Assembly: GCF_012275515.1 (NCBI RefSeq)
Contig: NZ_JAAZQL010000001.1
Coordinates: forward strand, 62,001 to 126,000
From: Novosphingobium sp. SG707
GTDB lineage: Bacteria; Pseudomonadota; Alphaproteobacteria; Sphingomonadales; Sphingomonadaceae
Direction of reading: 5' to 3'
Length of the DNA: 64,000 bases
Below, one piece after another: positions 53,824 to 61,997 of the stretch. Positions within the stretch are counted from its first letter, which is position 1, and each line of letters opens with the position of its first letter. The notes beneath the pieces were generated by a model that saw only the letters and a list, made by a program, of their open reading frames with translations, was not told where the DNA came from and did not search any database. The position numbers and the translations under genes were made by a program.

Positions 53824-55533
53824 ATGCCTTCTCGTCTGACCGCCTGCGTCATGGCCGCGCTGCTGGCCACCACCATGGCCACCCCCGCCATGGCCCAGTT
53901 TCAGGATGCCATAACGCCCGCCGCTCCGGCCCCGGCCGAAACCATCTATATCAACGGCCATATCGCCACGCCCGATGGCTGGCAGACGGCTCTGGCCTTG
54001 GCCAAAGGCACCATTCTGGCCATTGGCAACGAGGCGCAGATGAGCGCCCATCGCACCGCCGCCACGCGCGTGGTGGATCTGGGCGGGAAAACGGTGCTGC
54101 CCGGTCTGATCGACATGCATGTGCATGCGGTGGACGCCGGGCTCCACGCGCGCGAATGCGCCTTTCCCCAAGGCTCCGCCGCGCCTGCCGTGGTGGCAGC
54201 GGTCAAGACCTGTGTCGAGGCCGCAAAACCGGGCGCGTGGGTTGTCGGCGGGCAATGGGATGCATCCTCGCTGGGCAAGGTGGTGCCCCATCGCCGCATT
54301 CTGGACGCCATCGCACCCAAGGTGCCGGTCGTGCTGCATGACATCAGCCTGCACAGCGTCTGGGCCAATTCGGCCGCGCTGGCCGCCGCGGGTATTGACC
54401 GCAAGACACCCAACCCGGCAGGCGGCGTGATCGAGCGCGACAGCAAGGGCGAACCTACCGGAATCCTGCGCGAAAACGCTGCCATCTTGCTACTCAACAA
54501 AGTGCCCTCGCCCAGCGACGAGGACCGCGTGGCGGCCTTGCGCCAGGCCACGCAGGCAATGCTAGCGCAGGGCATCACCGCCTATGAGGAAGCCTTGATG
54601 GCCACGGCCAATGCCCGCGCCTATGCCGCTCTGGCCGATGCGGGCGGTCTGGCCCAGCATGTGCGCACCTGCATGTGGGACAGCGATCAGGGCCTGATCG
54701 CCCAGCGTCATCTTTATGCAAGGCCGAGGCTGGATGTTTCCTGCGTCAAGATGATCCTCGATGGCGTACCCACCGAATCCCACACCGCCGCCATGTACGA
54801 TCCCTATGCCGATGCCGCCGCCTTTGGCGATGCAAGCCGCGCCAAGGGATCGCTCATCATCGCGCCCGAGGCGATCACGCAGCGCCTCACGCGCTATGAC
54901 GCGGCGGGGCTTACGGTGAAGCTACATGCGGCCGGCGACGCCTCGGTGCATGCCGCACTCGATGCAATCGCCGCCGCGCGCAAGGCCAACGGCGCCTATG
55001 GCCCGCACCACGAAATCGCCCATGGCAATTTCATCCTGTCCGCCGATATCGGCCGGGCGCGCGATCTGGGCGCCACCTTTGAATTCTCGCCCTATATCTG
55101 GTTCCCCAGCCCCCCGGTTCAGGACCTATACCACACCGTCGGCGCCGAACGCATGGCGCGTTTCACCCCCGTGCGCGAGGCACTGGACGCAGGCGCGCGG
55201 GTGGTGATCGGTTCGGACTGGCCGGTCGTGCCTTCGATGTCGCCATGGGTGGCGATCGAAACGCTGGTCACGCGCGAAACGCCGGGGGGCGGCGCCACCA
55301 GCCTTGCCCCTTCCCAGAAAGTCAGCGTGGCCGAAGCCCTGCGGATGATGACGGTTTCGGCGGCCATGCAACTGGGCGTGGGTGACAAGGTGGGGACACT
55401 GGAGCCGGGGCGGCAGGCCGATTTCATCGTCATCGACCGCGACATTTTTGCCATTCCTCCCCGTGAAATCCATGCCACCAAGGTGCTGCTTACGGTGATC
55501 GCGGGCAAGGAGGCCTATCTGGCTAACCCATAA
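53824..55533 (+). CDS. Exported YtcJ-like amidohydrolase
   Basis: 569 residues. Signal peptide (AALLATTMATPAMAQ), then the amidohydrolase (PF07969) fold: metal motif DMHVHA, later HAAGDASVHAALD, HHEIAHGN and GSDWPVVPSM, which supply the expected metal-binding residues. Family members hydrolyse amide or cyclic bonds, often in N-acyl compounds; the substrate cannot be named. It is exported, so it should act in the periplasm on material brought in by the TonB receptor encoded just upstream. Two hairpins separate it from the convergent aldehyde dehydrogenase. Confidence 0.88.
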   Translation: MPSRLTACVMAALLATTMATPAMAQFQDAITPAAPAPAETIYINGHIATPDGWQTALALAKGTILAIGNEAQMSAHRTAATRVVDLGGKTVLPGLIDMHVHAVDAGLHARECAFPQGSAAPAVVAAVKTCVEAAKPGAWVVGGQWDASSLGKVVPHRRILDAIAPKVPVVLHDISLHSVWANSAALAAAGIDRKTPNPAGGVIERDSKGEPTGILRENAAILLLNKVPSPSDEDRVAALRQATQAMLAQGITAYEEALMATANARAYAALADAGGLAQHVRTCMWDSDQGLIAQRHLYARPRLDVSCVKMILDGVPTESHTAAMYDPYADAAAFGDASRAKGSLIIAPEAITQRLTRYDAAGLTVKLHAAGDASVHAALDAIAAARKANGAYGPHHEIAHGNFILSADIGRARDLGATFEFSPYIWFPSPPVQDLYHTVGAERMARFTPVREALDAGARVVIGSDWPVVPSMSPWVAIETLVTRETPGGGATSLAPSQKVSVAEALRMMTVSAAMQLGVGDKVGTLEPGRQADFIVIDRDIFAIPPREIHATKVLLTVIAGKEAYLANP

Positions 55534-55539
55534 AGGAAA

Positions 55540-55568
55540 ACGGGCGCTGGTATGATCCCGGCGCCCGT
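55540..55568 (+). terminator. Terminator-like hairpin of the amidohydrolase gene
   Basis: ACGGGCGC (55540-55547) and GCGCCCGT (55561-55568) form an 8-bp stem, seven bases after the stop codon. No T-run; it may serve both convergent genes. Confidence 0.55.
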
Positions 55569-55584
55569 CCTGCTGCAACTTTGA

Positions 55585-55620
55585 TGCGATGATGGGCCGG
55601 ATTACAGGCCCATCATCGCA
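55585..55620 (-). terminator. 14-bp hairpin spanning the aldehyde dehydrogenase stop codon
   Basis: TGCGATGATGGGCC (55585-55598) and GGCCCATCATCGCA (55607-55620) are exact complements with an 8-base loop that holds the TAA stop of the aldehyde dehydrogenase gene. One arm encodes the last residues AMMGL. No T-run follows on the minus strand. Confidence 0.55.
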
Positions 55621-57023
55621 TATTTGATTTCCATATATTCCATCAGCCCATGCGCCGAACCCTCGCGGCCAAAGCCGGACTGTTTCACCCCGCCAAAGGG
55701 CGCCACTTCGCTGGACAGGCGACCGTCGTTGACCGCCACCATGCCATATTCCAGCGCCTCCATCATCCGCCATGCGCGGCCCATATCGCCGGTGAAGAGA
55801 TAAGCAGCCAACCCGTAAGGAGTATCATTGGCGAGCGCGATAGCCTCCTCTTCGCTGGCGAAGCGGATGACCGGAGCAACGGGGCCAAAGATCTCGCCGC
55901 TGGCCAGATCCATATCGGGGGTGACGCCCGTCACCACGCGGGGCGCGGCAAAAGCGGATGCGGCGGGCGCACCTTGCGCCTGCGCGGCAATCGTGGCGCC
56001 GCGCGCCACCGCGTCATCCACCAGTTCCGACACGCGCTGGGCCTCCGTCGGCGAGATCAGCGGACCGATCTGCGTATCGGCCAGCAATCCGTTGCCCACC
56101 TTGAGCGAAGACACTGCCGCCGCCAGCTTTTCGACAAAGGCGTCATGCACCGCATCATGAACAAGGATGCGATTGGCACAAACACAGGTCTGCCCGGCAT
56201 TGCGGAATTTGGCATCCATCACGCCGCGCACCGCGCGATCCAGATCGGCATCATCCATCACGATCAGCGGCGCATTGCCGCCCAGTTCAAGGCTGAGGCG
56301 CAGCACCTGATCAGCGGCCTGCGCCATCAGGATCTTGCCCACACGGGTCGATCCGGTAAAGCTGAGCTTGCGCACTTTGGGATGGGTGCAGAACAATTGC
56401 CCCACCGCCGCTGACTGGCCCGAAGGCGTCACGGTGAACAGGCCCTCCGGCACACCGGCGCGGATCGCCAGTTGCTCAAGCACCAGCGCCGAGAGCGGCG
56501 TGGCCTCCGCTGGCTTGACCACGATGGAGCAGCCCGCCGCCAATGCTGGCGCTACCTTGCGGGTGATCATTGCCACGGGAAAATTCCATGGCGTAATCGC
56601 GGTACAGGTGCCCACCGGCTGACGCAGGGTCAAAACGCGGCGATCACGCGCAAAACTGGGGATGACCTCGCCATAGGCGCGTTTGCCTTCCTCGGCATAC
56701 CATTGCACATAGGCGGCGCCATAGCGCACCTCGCCCAGCGCCTCGGCCAGGGGCTTGCCCGCCTCCACCGTCACCACCTCGGCCAGAACATCCTCGTTGG
56801 CGAGAATGAGATTGTACCATTTCAGCAGGATCGTCGCGCGTTCCTGCGCTGTCTTGGCGGCCCAGGCGGGGCGGACCTGATCGGCCCGGTCAATCGCCTC
56901 CGACACGTCCTGCACGCTCAACGACCGGATCGAGGCGATGAGTTCGCCATTGGCCGGGTTGGTAACCTCAATACCATCCTGATCGCGCAGGGACTGCTCA
57001 ATATAATTAATCGCCTGTATCAT
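55602..57023 (-). CDS. NAD(P)-dependent aldehyde dehydrogenase (succinate-semialdehyde dehydrogenase type)
   Basis: 473 residues. The family motifs are intact: ITPWNFPVAMITRK, the general base Glu in LELGGNAPLIV and the nucleophile Cys in NAGQTCVCANRIL. The pattern NPANGELIASI and the extra Cys next to the catalytic one recall GabD/DavD enzymes. The ATG at 57023 is chosen; a GTG at 57053 overlapping the cytochrome b561 stop is in frame. It is last in a long minus-strand operon and would oxidise the aldehyde formed by the ThDP decarboxylase or from a semialdehyde. Confidence 0.9.
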   Translation of the reverse strand: MIQAINYIEQSLRDQDGIEVTNPANGELIASIRSLSVQDVSEAIDRADQVRPAWAAKTAQERATILLKWYNLILANEDVLAEVVTVEAGKPLAEALGEVRYGAAYVQWYAEEGKRAYGEVIPSFARDRRVLTLRQPVGTCTAITPWNFPVAMITRKVAPALAAGCSIVVKPAEATPLSALVLEQLAIRAGVPEGLFTVTPSGQSAAVGQLFCTHPKVRKLSFTGSTRVGKILMAQAADQVLRLSLELGGNAPLIVMDDADLDRAVRGVMDAKFRNAGQTCVCANRILVHDAVHDAFVEKLAAAVSSLKVGNGLLADTQIGPLISPTEAQRVSELVDDAVARGATIAAQAQGAPAASAFAAPRVVTGVTPDMDLASGEIFGPVAPVIRFASEEEAIALANDTPYGLAAYLFTGDMGRAWRMMEALEYGMVAVNDGRLSSEVAPFGGVKQSGFGREGSAHGLMEYMEIKYAMMGL

Positions 57024-57049
57024 GTTTCTGTCTTTATAGTGGGAGGCCT

Positions 57050-57622
57050 TCACAGCATCCGGGGAAGAACATCATTGGCTTTGTCGGCATCCAGAAACCG
57101 ATGCTTGAGAACACCCGCAACATGCAGCCCCACCAGCCCGAGCAGCGTATAGGCAAGCACCTTGTGCAGCAGTTGAAACACGGCAAAAGCCTTGTCATTC
57201 TTGGGCAGCAGTTCGGGCACTTCCAAGCCGAAGAAGGGCACGCCATCGCTCTGCGTAAAGCTTGCGGACATGCTATAGCCCATTAAGGGCACGACAAAGG
57301 CCAGCACCAGCATGGCAACATGCACGACATGCGACAGATGCGCCTCCCAGGGCTTGAGCCCGGCAGGAGGCTGCGGCAGGCGGCTTTGCCAACGGATCGC
57401 CAGTTGCACCACCACGACCAGCCAGACCAGCACGCCAAACTCCTTGTGCATGGGATAGAGCGTGGTGAACTTGATGCTGGCCGTATCGGGCAGCGAGGTC
57501 ATCGTGAAGCCCACGGCGATCAGCCCAAGTATCAGCCCCGCGCGCAACCAGTGCAGCAGGCGCATGGCGAGGGGATAGCGGTTCACTGGCTCCATGGCTG
57601 ACATGCCTTCCTTTGCGTTCAT
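57050..57622 (-). CDS. Cytochrome b561
   Basis: 190 residues and four membrane helices, with histidines on the helices (LLHWLRAGL, PMHKEFGV, HLSHVVHVAML and VLAYTLLGLVGLHVAG) for two b hemes, as in bacterial b561 proteins that move electrons between the quinone pool and the periplasm. The ATG at 57622 is four bases after the SDR stop. In this operon it could re-oxidise a dehydrogenase or feed an oxygenase, but no partner can be assigned. Confidence 0.88.
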   Translation of the reverse strand: MNAKEGMSAMEPVNRYPLAMRLLHWLRAGLILGLIAVGFTMTSLPDTASIKFTTLYPMHKEFGVLVWLVVVVQLAIRWQSRLPQPPAGLKPWEAHLSHVVHVAMLVLAFVVPLMGYSMSASFTQSDGVPFFGLEVPELLPKNDKAFAVFQLLHKVLAYTLLGLVGLHVAGVLKHRFLDADKANDVLPRML

Positions 57623-57626
57623 CGGA

Positions 57627-58373
57627 TCAAAGATAAATGCCGCGCGAATATCCGCCGTCCAGAGCAATGGACTCGCCATTGATCGAGCGCCCGGCATGTC
57701 CGGCCAGAAATACCACGAGATCGCCGATTTCGGCCGGATCAATGACCCGCCGTGTCGGCACCTGCGCGACAAATTCGGCCTCGACCTGCGCGGCCGTTAC
57801 GCCCCGCTCATGGGCCATCTCGCCAAACAGTTCGACCAGATGCGGACTGGCCACGATGCCGGGATGGATCGTGTTGACCCTGATCCCGTCGGGCCCGAGC
57901 TGATCGCCCAGCACCCTGGTGAAATGGCTGATCGCCGCATTGCGCAAACCGCTCAGCGTGTCCGACGAGCGCCCGGTCAGGCCGCCGATATTGACAATCG
58001 CGCCCCCGCCTCTTTGCCGCATACCCGGCACAAAGGCCTGAATATAGCGCAGATAGCCACCCACCTTGGTGTCCAGATCACCCACCAGAGCATCGACATT
58101 AACCGTTTCAATGGCCCCGCCGATGGGCGTGCTGCTGGCCGCAACATTGACCAGCAGATCGATCCCGCCGACCTGCCGCGCCAGTTCAAGCACACTCTGC
58201 GCATCGGTGGCATCCGAGGTGATCGCGCGGGCGCCCAGTTGCCGGGCCGCCGCCTCAAGCGGCTCGGCCCGGCGCGCGGTGATGAACACCTGCCATCCAT
58301 CGGCCACCAGCCTTTGGACAATCCCCGGCGCAATCCCGCCGCTGCCCCCGGTAACGAGTGCAACCCGGCTCAC
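57627..58373 (-). CDS. SDR-family protein lacking the Ser/Tyr/Lys catalytic residues
   Basis: 248 residues, SDR length. The cofactor loop is TGGSGGIAPG rather than TGxxxGIG. Where classical SDRs have the catalytic Ser, Tyr and Lys, this protein has NIGG, and SGLRNAAISHFTR in place of YxxxK, so Tyr is Ser and Lys is Asn. The rest is normal, including NTIHPGIV. A subset of SDR proteins shows such a SGLRNA pattern, so this may be a natural variant with another chemistry or a binding role. It begins with a GTG overlapping the ThDP enzyme stop (GTGA). Confidence 0.85.
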   Translation of the reverse strand: MSRVALVTGGSGGIAPGIVQRLVADGWQVFITARRAEPLEAAARQLGARAITSDATDAQSVLELARQVGGIDLLVNVAASSTPIGGAIETVNVDALVGDLDTKVGGYLRYIQAFVPGMRQRGGGAIVNIGGLTGRSSDTLSGLRNAAISHFTRVLGDQLGPDGIRVNTIHPGIVASPHLVELFGEMAHERGVTAAQVEAEFVAQVPTRRVIDPAEIGDLVVFLAGHAGRSINGESIALDGGYSRGIYL

Positions 58374-59923
58374 GGCAATTCCACCGCGATCAGCATCGGC
58401 CCGTTGCAGGCCAGCCCCTGATCCAGCGCTTCGCCCAATTGCCCTGCCTCGGTCACGCGCAGGGCCGGAACGCCGTAAGCCTTGGCCAGCGCCACCCAGT
58501 CGGTGGCTGGATCGTCCAGCACCGTCATGCCCGCAATCGCCGGATGGGCCAGATCGGCCTGCGCGCGGCGCAGTTCGGTCTGCAAAATACCATAGCGATG
58601 GTTGGCCGCGATGATGATCGTGATCGGCAGCTTTTCATGCGCCATGGTCCAGAGCGACTGAACCGTATATTGCGCCGATCCATCCGATTGCAGACTGACC
58701 ACCCGCTGCCCCGGCGCGGCCAAAGCGGCCCCCAGCGCACAGGGCAGGCCCTGGCCGATGGCGCCGCCGGTGTTGGTCATCACCCGGTGGCGGGCCGCGC
58801 GATGCGCCTCACGCAGCCAAGGGCCGCCAAGGGTCGAACCTTCCAGCGAAATGATTGCATCCTCCGGCAGGCGCGGAAGCAGGGCCTCGACCACGGCGTC
58901 GGCATTGAGACCAACCGGCGCTGCGGGAACGGGCGGCGATGCGGGCAAGTCACCCTCCGACCCATCGAGCAAAGCGGCCAACGCCTCCAGCGCGGCGGCC
59001 CCATCCTCATTCGCCTCGGTCAGCAGGGCAAGCCGCTCATCGGGCACCAACTGGCTGGGATAGCCTTCATAGCCGAAATAGCTGATCGGCATACGCGCGC
59101 CCACCAGAACCACCGTGGCATCGCCCAACTGGCGGATGACATCATCGGGAAAATAGGCCTGTCGCTCGACACGCGGCAGGTCACCTCCCAGTGTGACAAT
59201 CGCCGGATAAGGCTCCATCAGGATCCGCGCGCCGGTGCGGCGCGCCACCTTTTCGGCCGCGCGAATGCCCGCCTCGCCCAGCGTATTGCCGCCCAGCAGC
59301 AGAACCTTTTCCTTGCCGCCGCGCAGCTTTTGCGCGACGCCTGCGATCCGGGCCGCCGGGGCCGCCACGGGCGCGGTATCGCCCAGATCGTCCGGCTGAT
59401 CCGAAACGGCGGGCGCGTCCATCACATCGGTGGGCAAAACCAGTGTGGTGATCGCACCGGGCGCTACGCGCGCCGCGCGCAGCCCCCGCGCAGCATCCTT
59501 GCCCAATTGCGCGGCATCGCTGGTGTAAATCACCTCGGCCGAAACCGGCGAGGCAAGCGAGCGGATGTCACTGGTCAAAGGCGCGTCATAGGCCAGATGC
59601 CATGTCGCATGATCCCCGATCAGATTGACGATGCGCGAATGGGCGCGGCGCGCATTGTGCAGATTGGCGATACCATTGGCAAAGCCCGGCCCCAGATGCA
59701 GCAGCGTCAGCGCCACTTCGCCCGAAACGCGCGAATAGCCGTCGGCAGCCCCCGTGGCCACGCCTTCGAACAGGCAAAGCACGGTCTTGAGTTCGGGCAC
59801 ATCGGCCATGGCGCGCACCATGGTCAGTTCGGTCGTGCCGGGATTGGCAAAGCAGATGCGCGCGCCGCCCAGACGAAGCGTCCGCAACAGGGCAACCGCG
59901 CCATTTTCCTCAATCTTGCTCAC
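58370..59923 (-). CDS. ThDP-dependent enzyme (benzoylformate decarboxylase/acetolactate synthase family)
   Basis: 517 residues from the GTG at 59923, preceded by GGGGAG; the frame to 59941 adds six. The cofactor Glu lies in LFEGVATGAADGYSR, the first active-site loop is NPGTTELTM, and the diphosphate motif is SDGSAQYTVQSLWTMAHE, strikingly like that of benzoylformate decarboxylase. The His of LHLGPGFANG matches the BFDC histidine region. It should decarboxylate or carboligate a 2-oxo acid. With two aldehyde dehydrogenases in the operon, decarboxylation to an aldehyde followed by oxidation is plausible. Confidence 0.88.
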   Translation of the reverse strand: MSKIEENGAVALLRTLRLGGARICFANPGTTELTMVRAMADVPELKTVLCLFEGVATGAADGYSRVSGEVALTLLHLGPGFANGIANLHNARRAHSRIVNLIGDHATWHLAYDAPLTSDIRSLASPVSAEVIYTSDAAQLGKDAARGLRAARVAPGAITTLVLPTDVMDAPAVSDQPDDLGDTAPVAAPAARIAGVAQKLRGGKEKVLLLGGNTLGEAGIRAAEKVARRTGARILMEPYPAIVTLGGDLPRVERQAYFPDDVIRQLGDATVVLVGARMPISYFGYEGYPSQLVPDERLALLTEANEDGAAALEALAALLDGSEGDLPASPPVPAAPVGLNADAVVEALLPRLPEDAIISLEGSTLGGPWLREAHRAARHRVMTNTGGAIGQGLPCALGAALAAPGQRVVSLQSDGSAQYTVQSLWTMAHEKLPITIIIAANHRYGILQTELRRAQADLAHPAIAGMTVLDDPATDWVALAKAYGVPALRVTEAGQLGEALDQGLACNGPMLIAVELP

Positions 59924-59949
59924 CTGACCCTTGCTCCCCAATAACAGGC

Positions 59950-60876
59950 TTATTCACCCGATGCCTGCGCGGATGCCACGCCGGCCAAAAATCCGGCCAC
60001 CAGACCGTTGAATTGATCCACCCTGTCGTCATGGACATAGTGGCTTGCACCCTCGACGCTGACATGGGTGATGCGCGGATTGCGCCGCTCCATGTCCCGC
60101 ACCGTATCAAGCGGGCAGAAATCCGATTTCGCCCCACGGATTACGAATGTCGGCACGCGCAGGCTTTCCACCACCGGCCAGAGATCGACCACCCGCGCTG
60201 GGTCGGGATCGAGCCGCGTGGCGCTGATCCCTGCGGCGTCATAGCGCCAGCCCACCCGCCCATCAGGCGTCTCGCGCAAGCTCTCCCACAACCGCTGCTC
60301 CAGCGCGGCAAGGCTGACACTGGGGCGGGTGCGGCGCCAATAGGCCCGCGCCTCACTCCAATCGTCGAAGCTGAGCGGCAGGGCGGCCATTTCGGCCTTG
60401 ATCCGCTCAGCCCCGGCCCCGCTGATCGAGGAACCGGGCGCGATGTCCTCGATAATCAGCGCATTGAGCCGTTCGGGATGTCTGGCCGCATAGACATAGG
60501 ATGTGGTTCCCCCCATCGAATGGCCCAGCAGCACGAAGCGCTCCAGCCCCAATCCATCGACCAGCGCCTCCAGATCGGCCAGATAGGCGTCGGTGTAATA
60601 ATTGGCCTGCGCATCCCAATCGCTTTCGCCACGCCCGCGCTGGTCCAGCGCGATCACGCGCCAGCCCGCGCCCAGCGCCGCCGCCAGCGCCCGCCATGTG
60701 CCGGAAAAGCCGCGCAGCCCATGCAGGGCGACAAGGGCAGGCGCATCGGCCCGCCCCCATTCCCGCACACGCAAACGCAGGCCATTGGCCTCGATGAACG
60801 AAACGCGCTCATCGCCAAGGCCGACGGGCTGTGCAGGCGGCCTGTTTTCCGCCGTCAGGTTTTGCGCATCAGCCAT
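59950..60876 (-). CDS. Alpha/beta hydrolase
   Basis: 308 residues, a typical alpha/beta hydrolase fold enzyme with nucleophile elbow GHSMGG, oxyanion region ALHGLRGFSGTW, catalytic His near GASHYVHDDR and an Asp after SDFCPLD. The closest general types are meta-cleavage product hydrolases and esterases. The substrate is unknown. It starts three bases after the PF06684 gene stop, in the middle of the minus-strand operon. Confidence 0.88.
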   Translation of the reverse strand: MADAQNLTAENRPPAQPVGLGDERVSFIEANGLRLRVREWGRADAPALVALHGLRGFSGTWRALAAALGAGWRVIALDQRGRGESDWDAQANYYTDAYLADLEALVDGLGLERFVLLGHSMGGTTSYVYAARHPERLNALIIEDIAPGSSISGAGAERIKAEMAALPLSFDDWSEARAYWRRTRPSVSLAALEQRLWESLRETPDGRVGWRYDAAGISATRLDPDPARVVDLWPVVESLRVPTFVIRGAKSDFCPLDTVRDMERRNPRITHVSVEGASHYVHDDRVDQFNGLVAGFLAGVASAQASGE

Positions 60877-60879
60877 GGT

Positions 60880-61488
60880 TCACACCAGCCCGTCTTCGCC
60901 CTTGACCTCGCTGGCCTTCAATCCGCCCAGACGGGCGTTGAGGCGCCCGCGCGTGGCAAAGGCCCAGATCAGGATCACTTCATCGCGGTTCGGCCCGTCG
61001 TTGAAGCTGACGCTGATCGTGTCATAATGCGAACGGACATAAAGCGCGTCCTTGTGCGCCAGCGGAATGTCCACAATCGTGCCGGGCCCGCCGCGCTTGC
61101 CGGTCGAGGGAACCCAGCTCTTGCCGCCGCCCACGGCATCGCGCACCGGATTGGCCGCCGGATTGGTCAGCAGCGCATTGCCATGTTCATATTCGCAATC
61201 GGTGCCGACCAGGATCGACTTGCCATAGCTCTCGATCGTCTTGCCGCCGCTCAATTCATTGAGGCGACGACCGATTTCCACGCCCAGCGCGGGCGAGGCG
61301 TCGATCCAGCCGGTCAGGTCCTGAACATACTGTCCGGCATAGGGGCAGTGAATGGCCGCGGCGATCACATATTTGTAGATCGGTTCGCCATCTGCGGGAG
61401 CACCGGTTTCTCCGGCCAGTGTTTCATCGACAAAACCATACCACTTGCGGATGTGGAAAGGTCCGAAATTGGGGGTATGCGTCTTCAT
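60880..61488 (-). CDS. PF06684 'amino acid synthesis' family protein
   Basis: 202 residues. Family-like segments are FGPFHIRKWYGFVDETLAGE and AAAIHCPYAGQYVQDL, then GPGTIVDIPLAHKDALYVRS. Despite the family name no activity is established. The ATG overlaps the VOC 2 stop (ATGA), so it is co-translated with the propeller-VOC pair. The presence of such a protein between a VOC and a hydrolase is unusual. Confidence 0.8.
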   Translation of the reverse strand: MKTHTPNFGPFHIRKWYGFVDETLAGETGAPADGEPIYKYVIAAAIHCPYAGQYVQDLTGWIDASPALGVEIGRRLNELSGGKTIESYGKSILVGTDCEYEHGNALLTNPAANPVRDAVGGGKSWVPSTGKRGGPGTIVDIPLAHKDALYVRSHYDTISVSFNDGPNRDEVILIWAFATRGRLNARLGGLKASEVKGEDGLV

Positions 61489-61997
61489 GAATTCTCTCCG
61501 GAATAGGGTATCAGATCCTGCTGCCACAGCGGATCGAGATGGGTGGGGTCGGCCTGCCCGCCATTGTCATGCAACTGGGCAATCGCCTTGCCCTCGGCAT
61601 GATCGGTCAATTGATGAAACACCTCGAGCATGTGGCCGTCGGGGTCGTAGAAATAGATGCCCACCGAGACGCCATGATCGAGGATCTCGGCAATCCGCAC
61701 GTCATTGGCCAGCAAATGGCCATAGGCGCGGCGCAGGTCGTCCATGGTGCGACTGACCAGTTGCAGGCCGATATGTTCGAATTCCTTGCCAGTCGTGGCG
61801 CCTTCCTCAGCGGGGAACAGCGCGATGTCATGATCGCTCTCGCCAAAGGTGAGGAACACGCCGCCCTTGTAGGGCCCGTCCTGAACGCGGGCGGAAACCT
61901 CGGTGCCCAGAACCTTGTTGTACCACAGGGCCGAGGCGTCCGGGTCCTTCACGTAAAGGACGATATGGGCAATCCGCTTCACATTAATGGGTTTCAT
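61485..61997 (-). CDS. VOC-family protein 2 (putative extradiol-dioxygenase/glyoxalase-like)
   Basis: 170 residues. It holds a likely metal triad H11 (IAHIVLYV), H75 (FEHIGLQLV) and E125 (GHMLEVFHQ), in the 2-His-1-carboxylate order of VOC enzymes. A tail of about 35 residues (ending PYSGENS) is extra. The ATG at 61997 lies 14 bases inside the end of the propeller 2 gene, the same overlap as in the other module. Compared with VOC 1, this copy appears metal-competent. Confidence 0.85.
   Translation of the reverse strand: MKPINVKRIAHIVLYVKDPDASALWYNKVLGTEVSARVQDGPYKGGVFLTFGESDHDIALFPAEEGATTGKEFEHIGLQLVSRTMDDLRRAYGHLLANDVRIAEILDHGVSVGIYFYDPDGHMLEVFHQLTDHAEGKAIAQLHDNGGQADPTHLDPLWQQDLIPYSGENS

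Noticed and set aside
58358..59944. 528-codon plus-strand open frame opposite the ThDP enzyme
   Set aside because: Translation is rich in R, Q, H and G with no motif, whereas the minus strand holds all ThDP-enzyme motifs.
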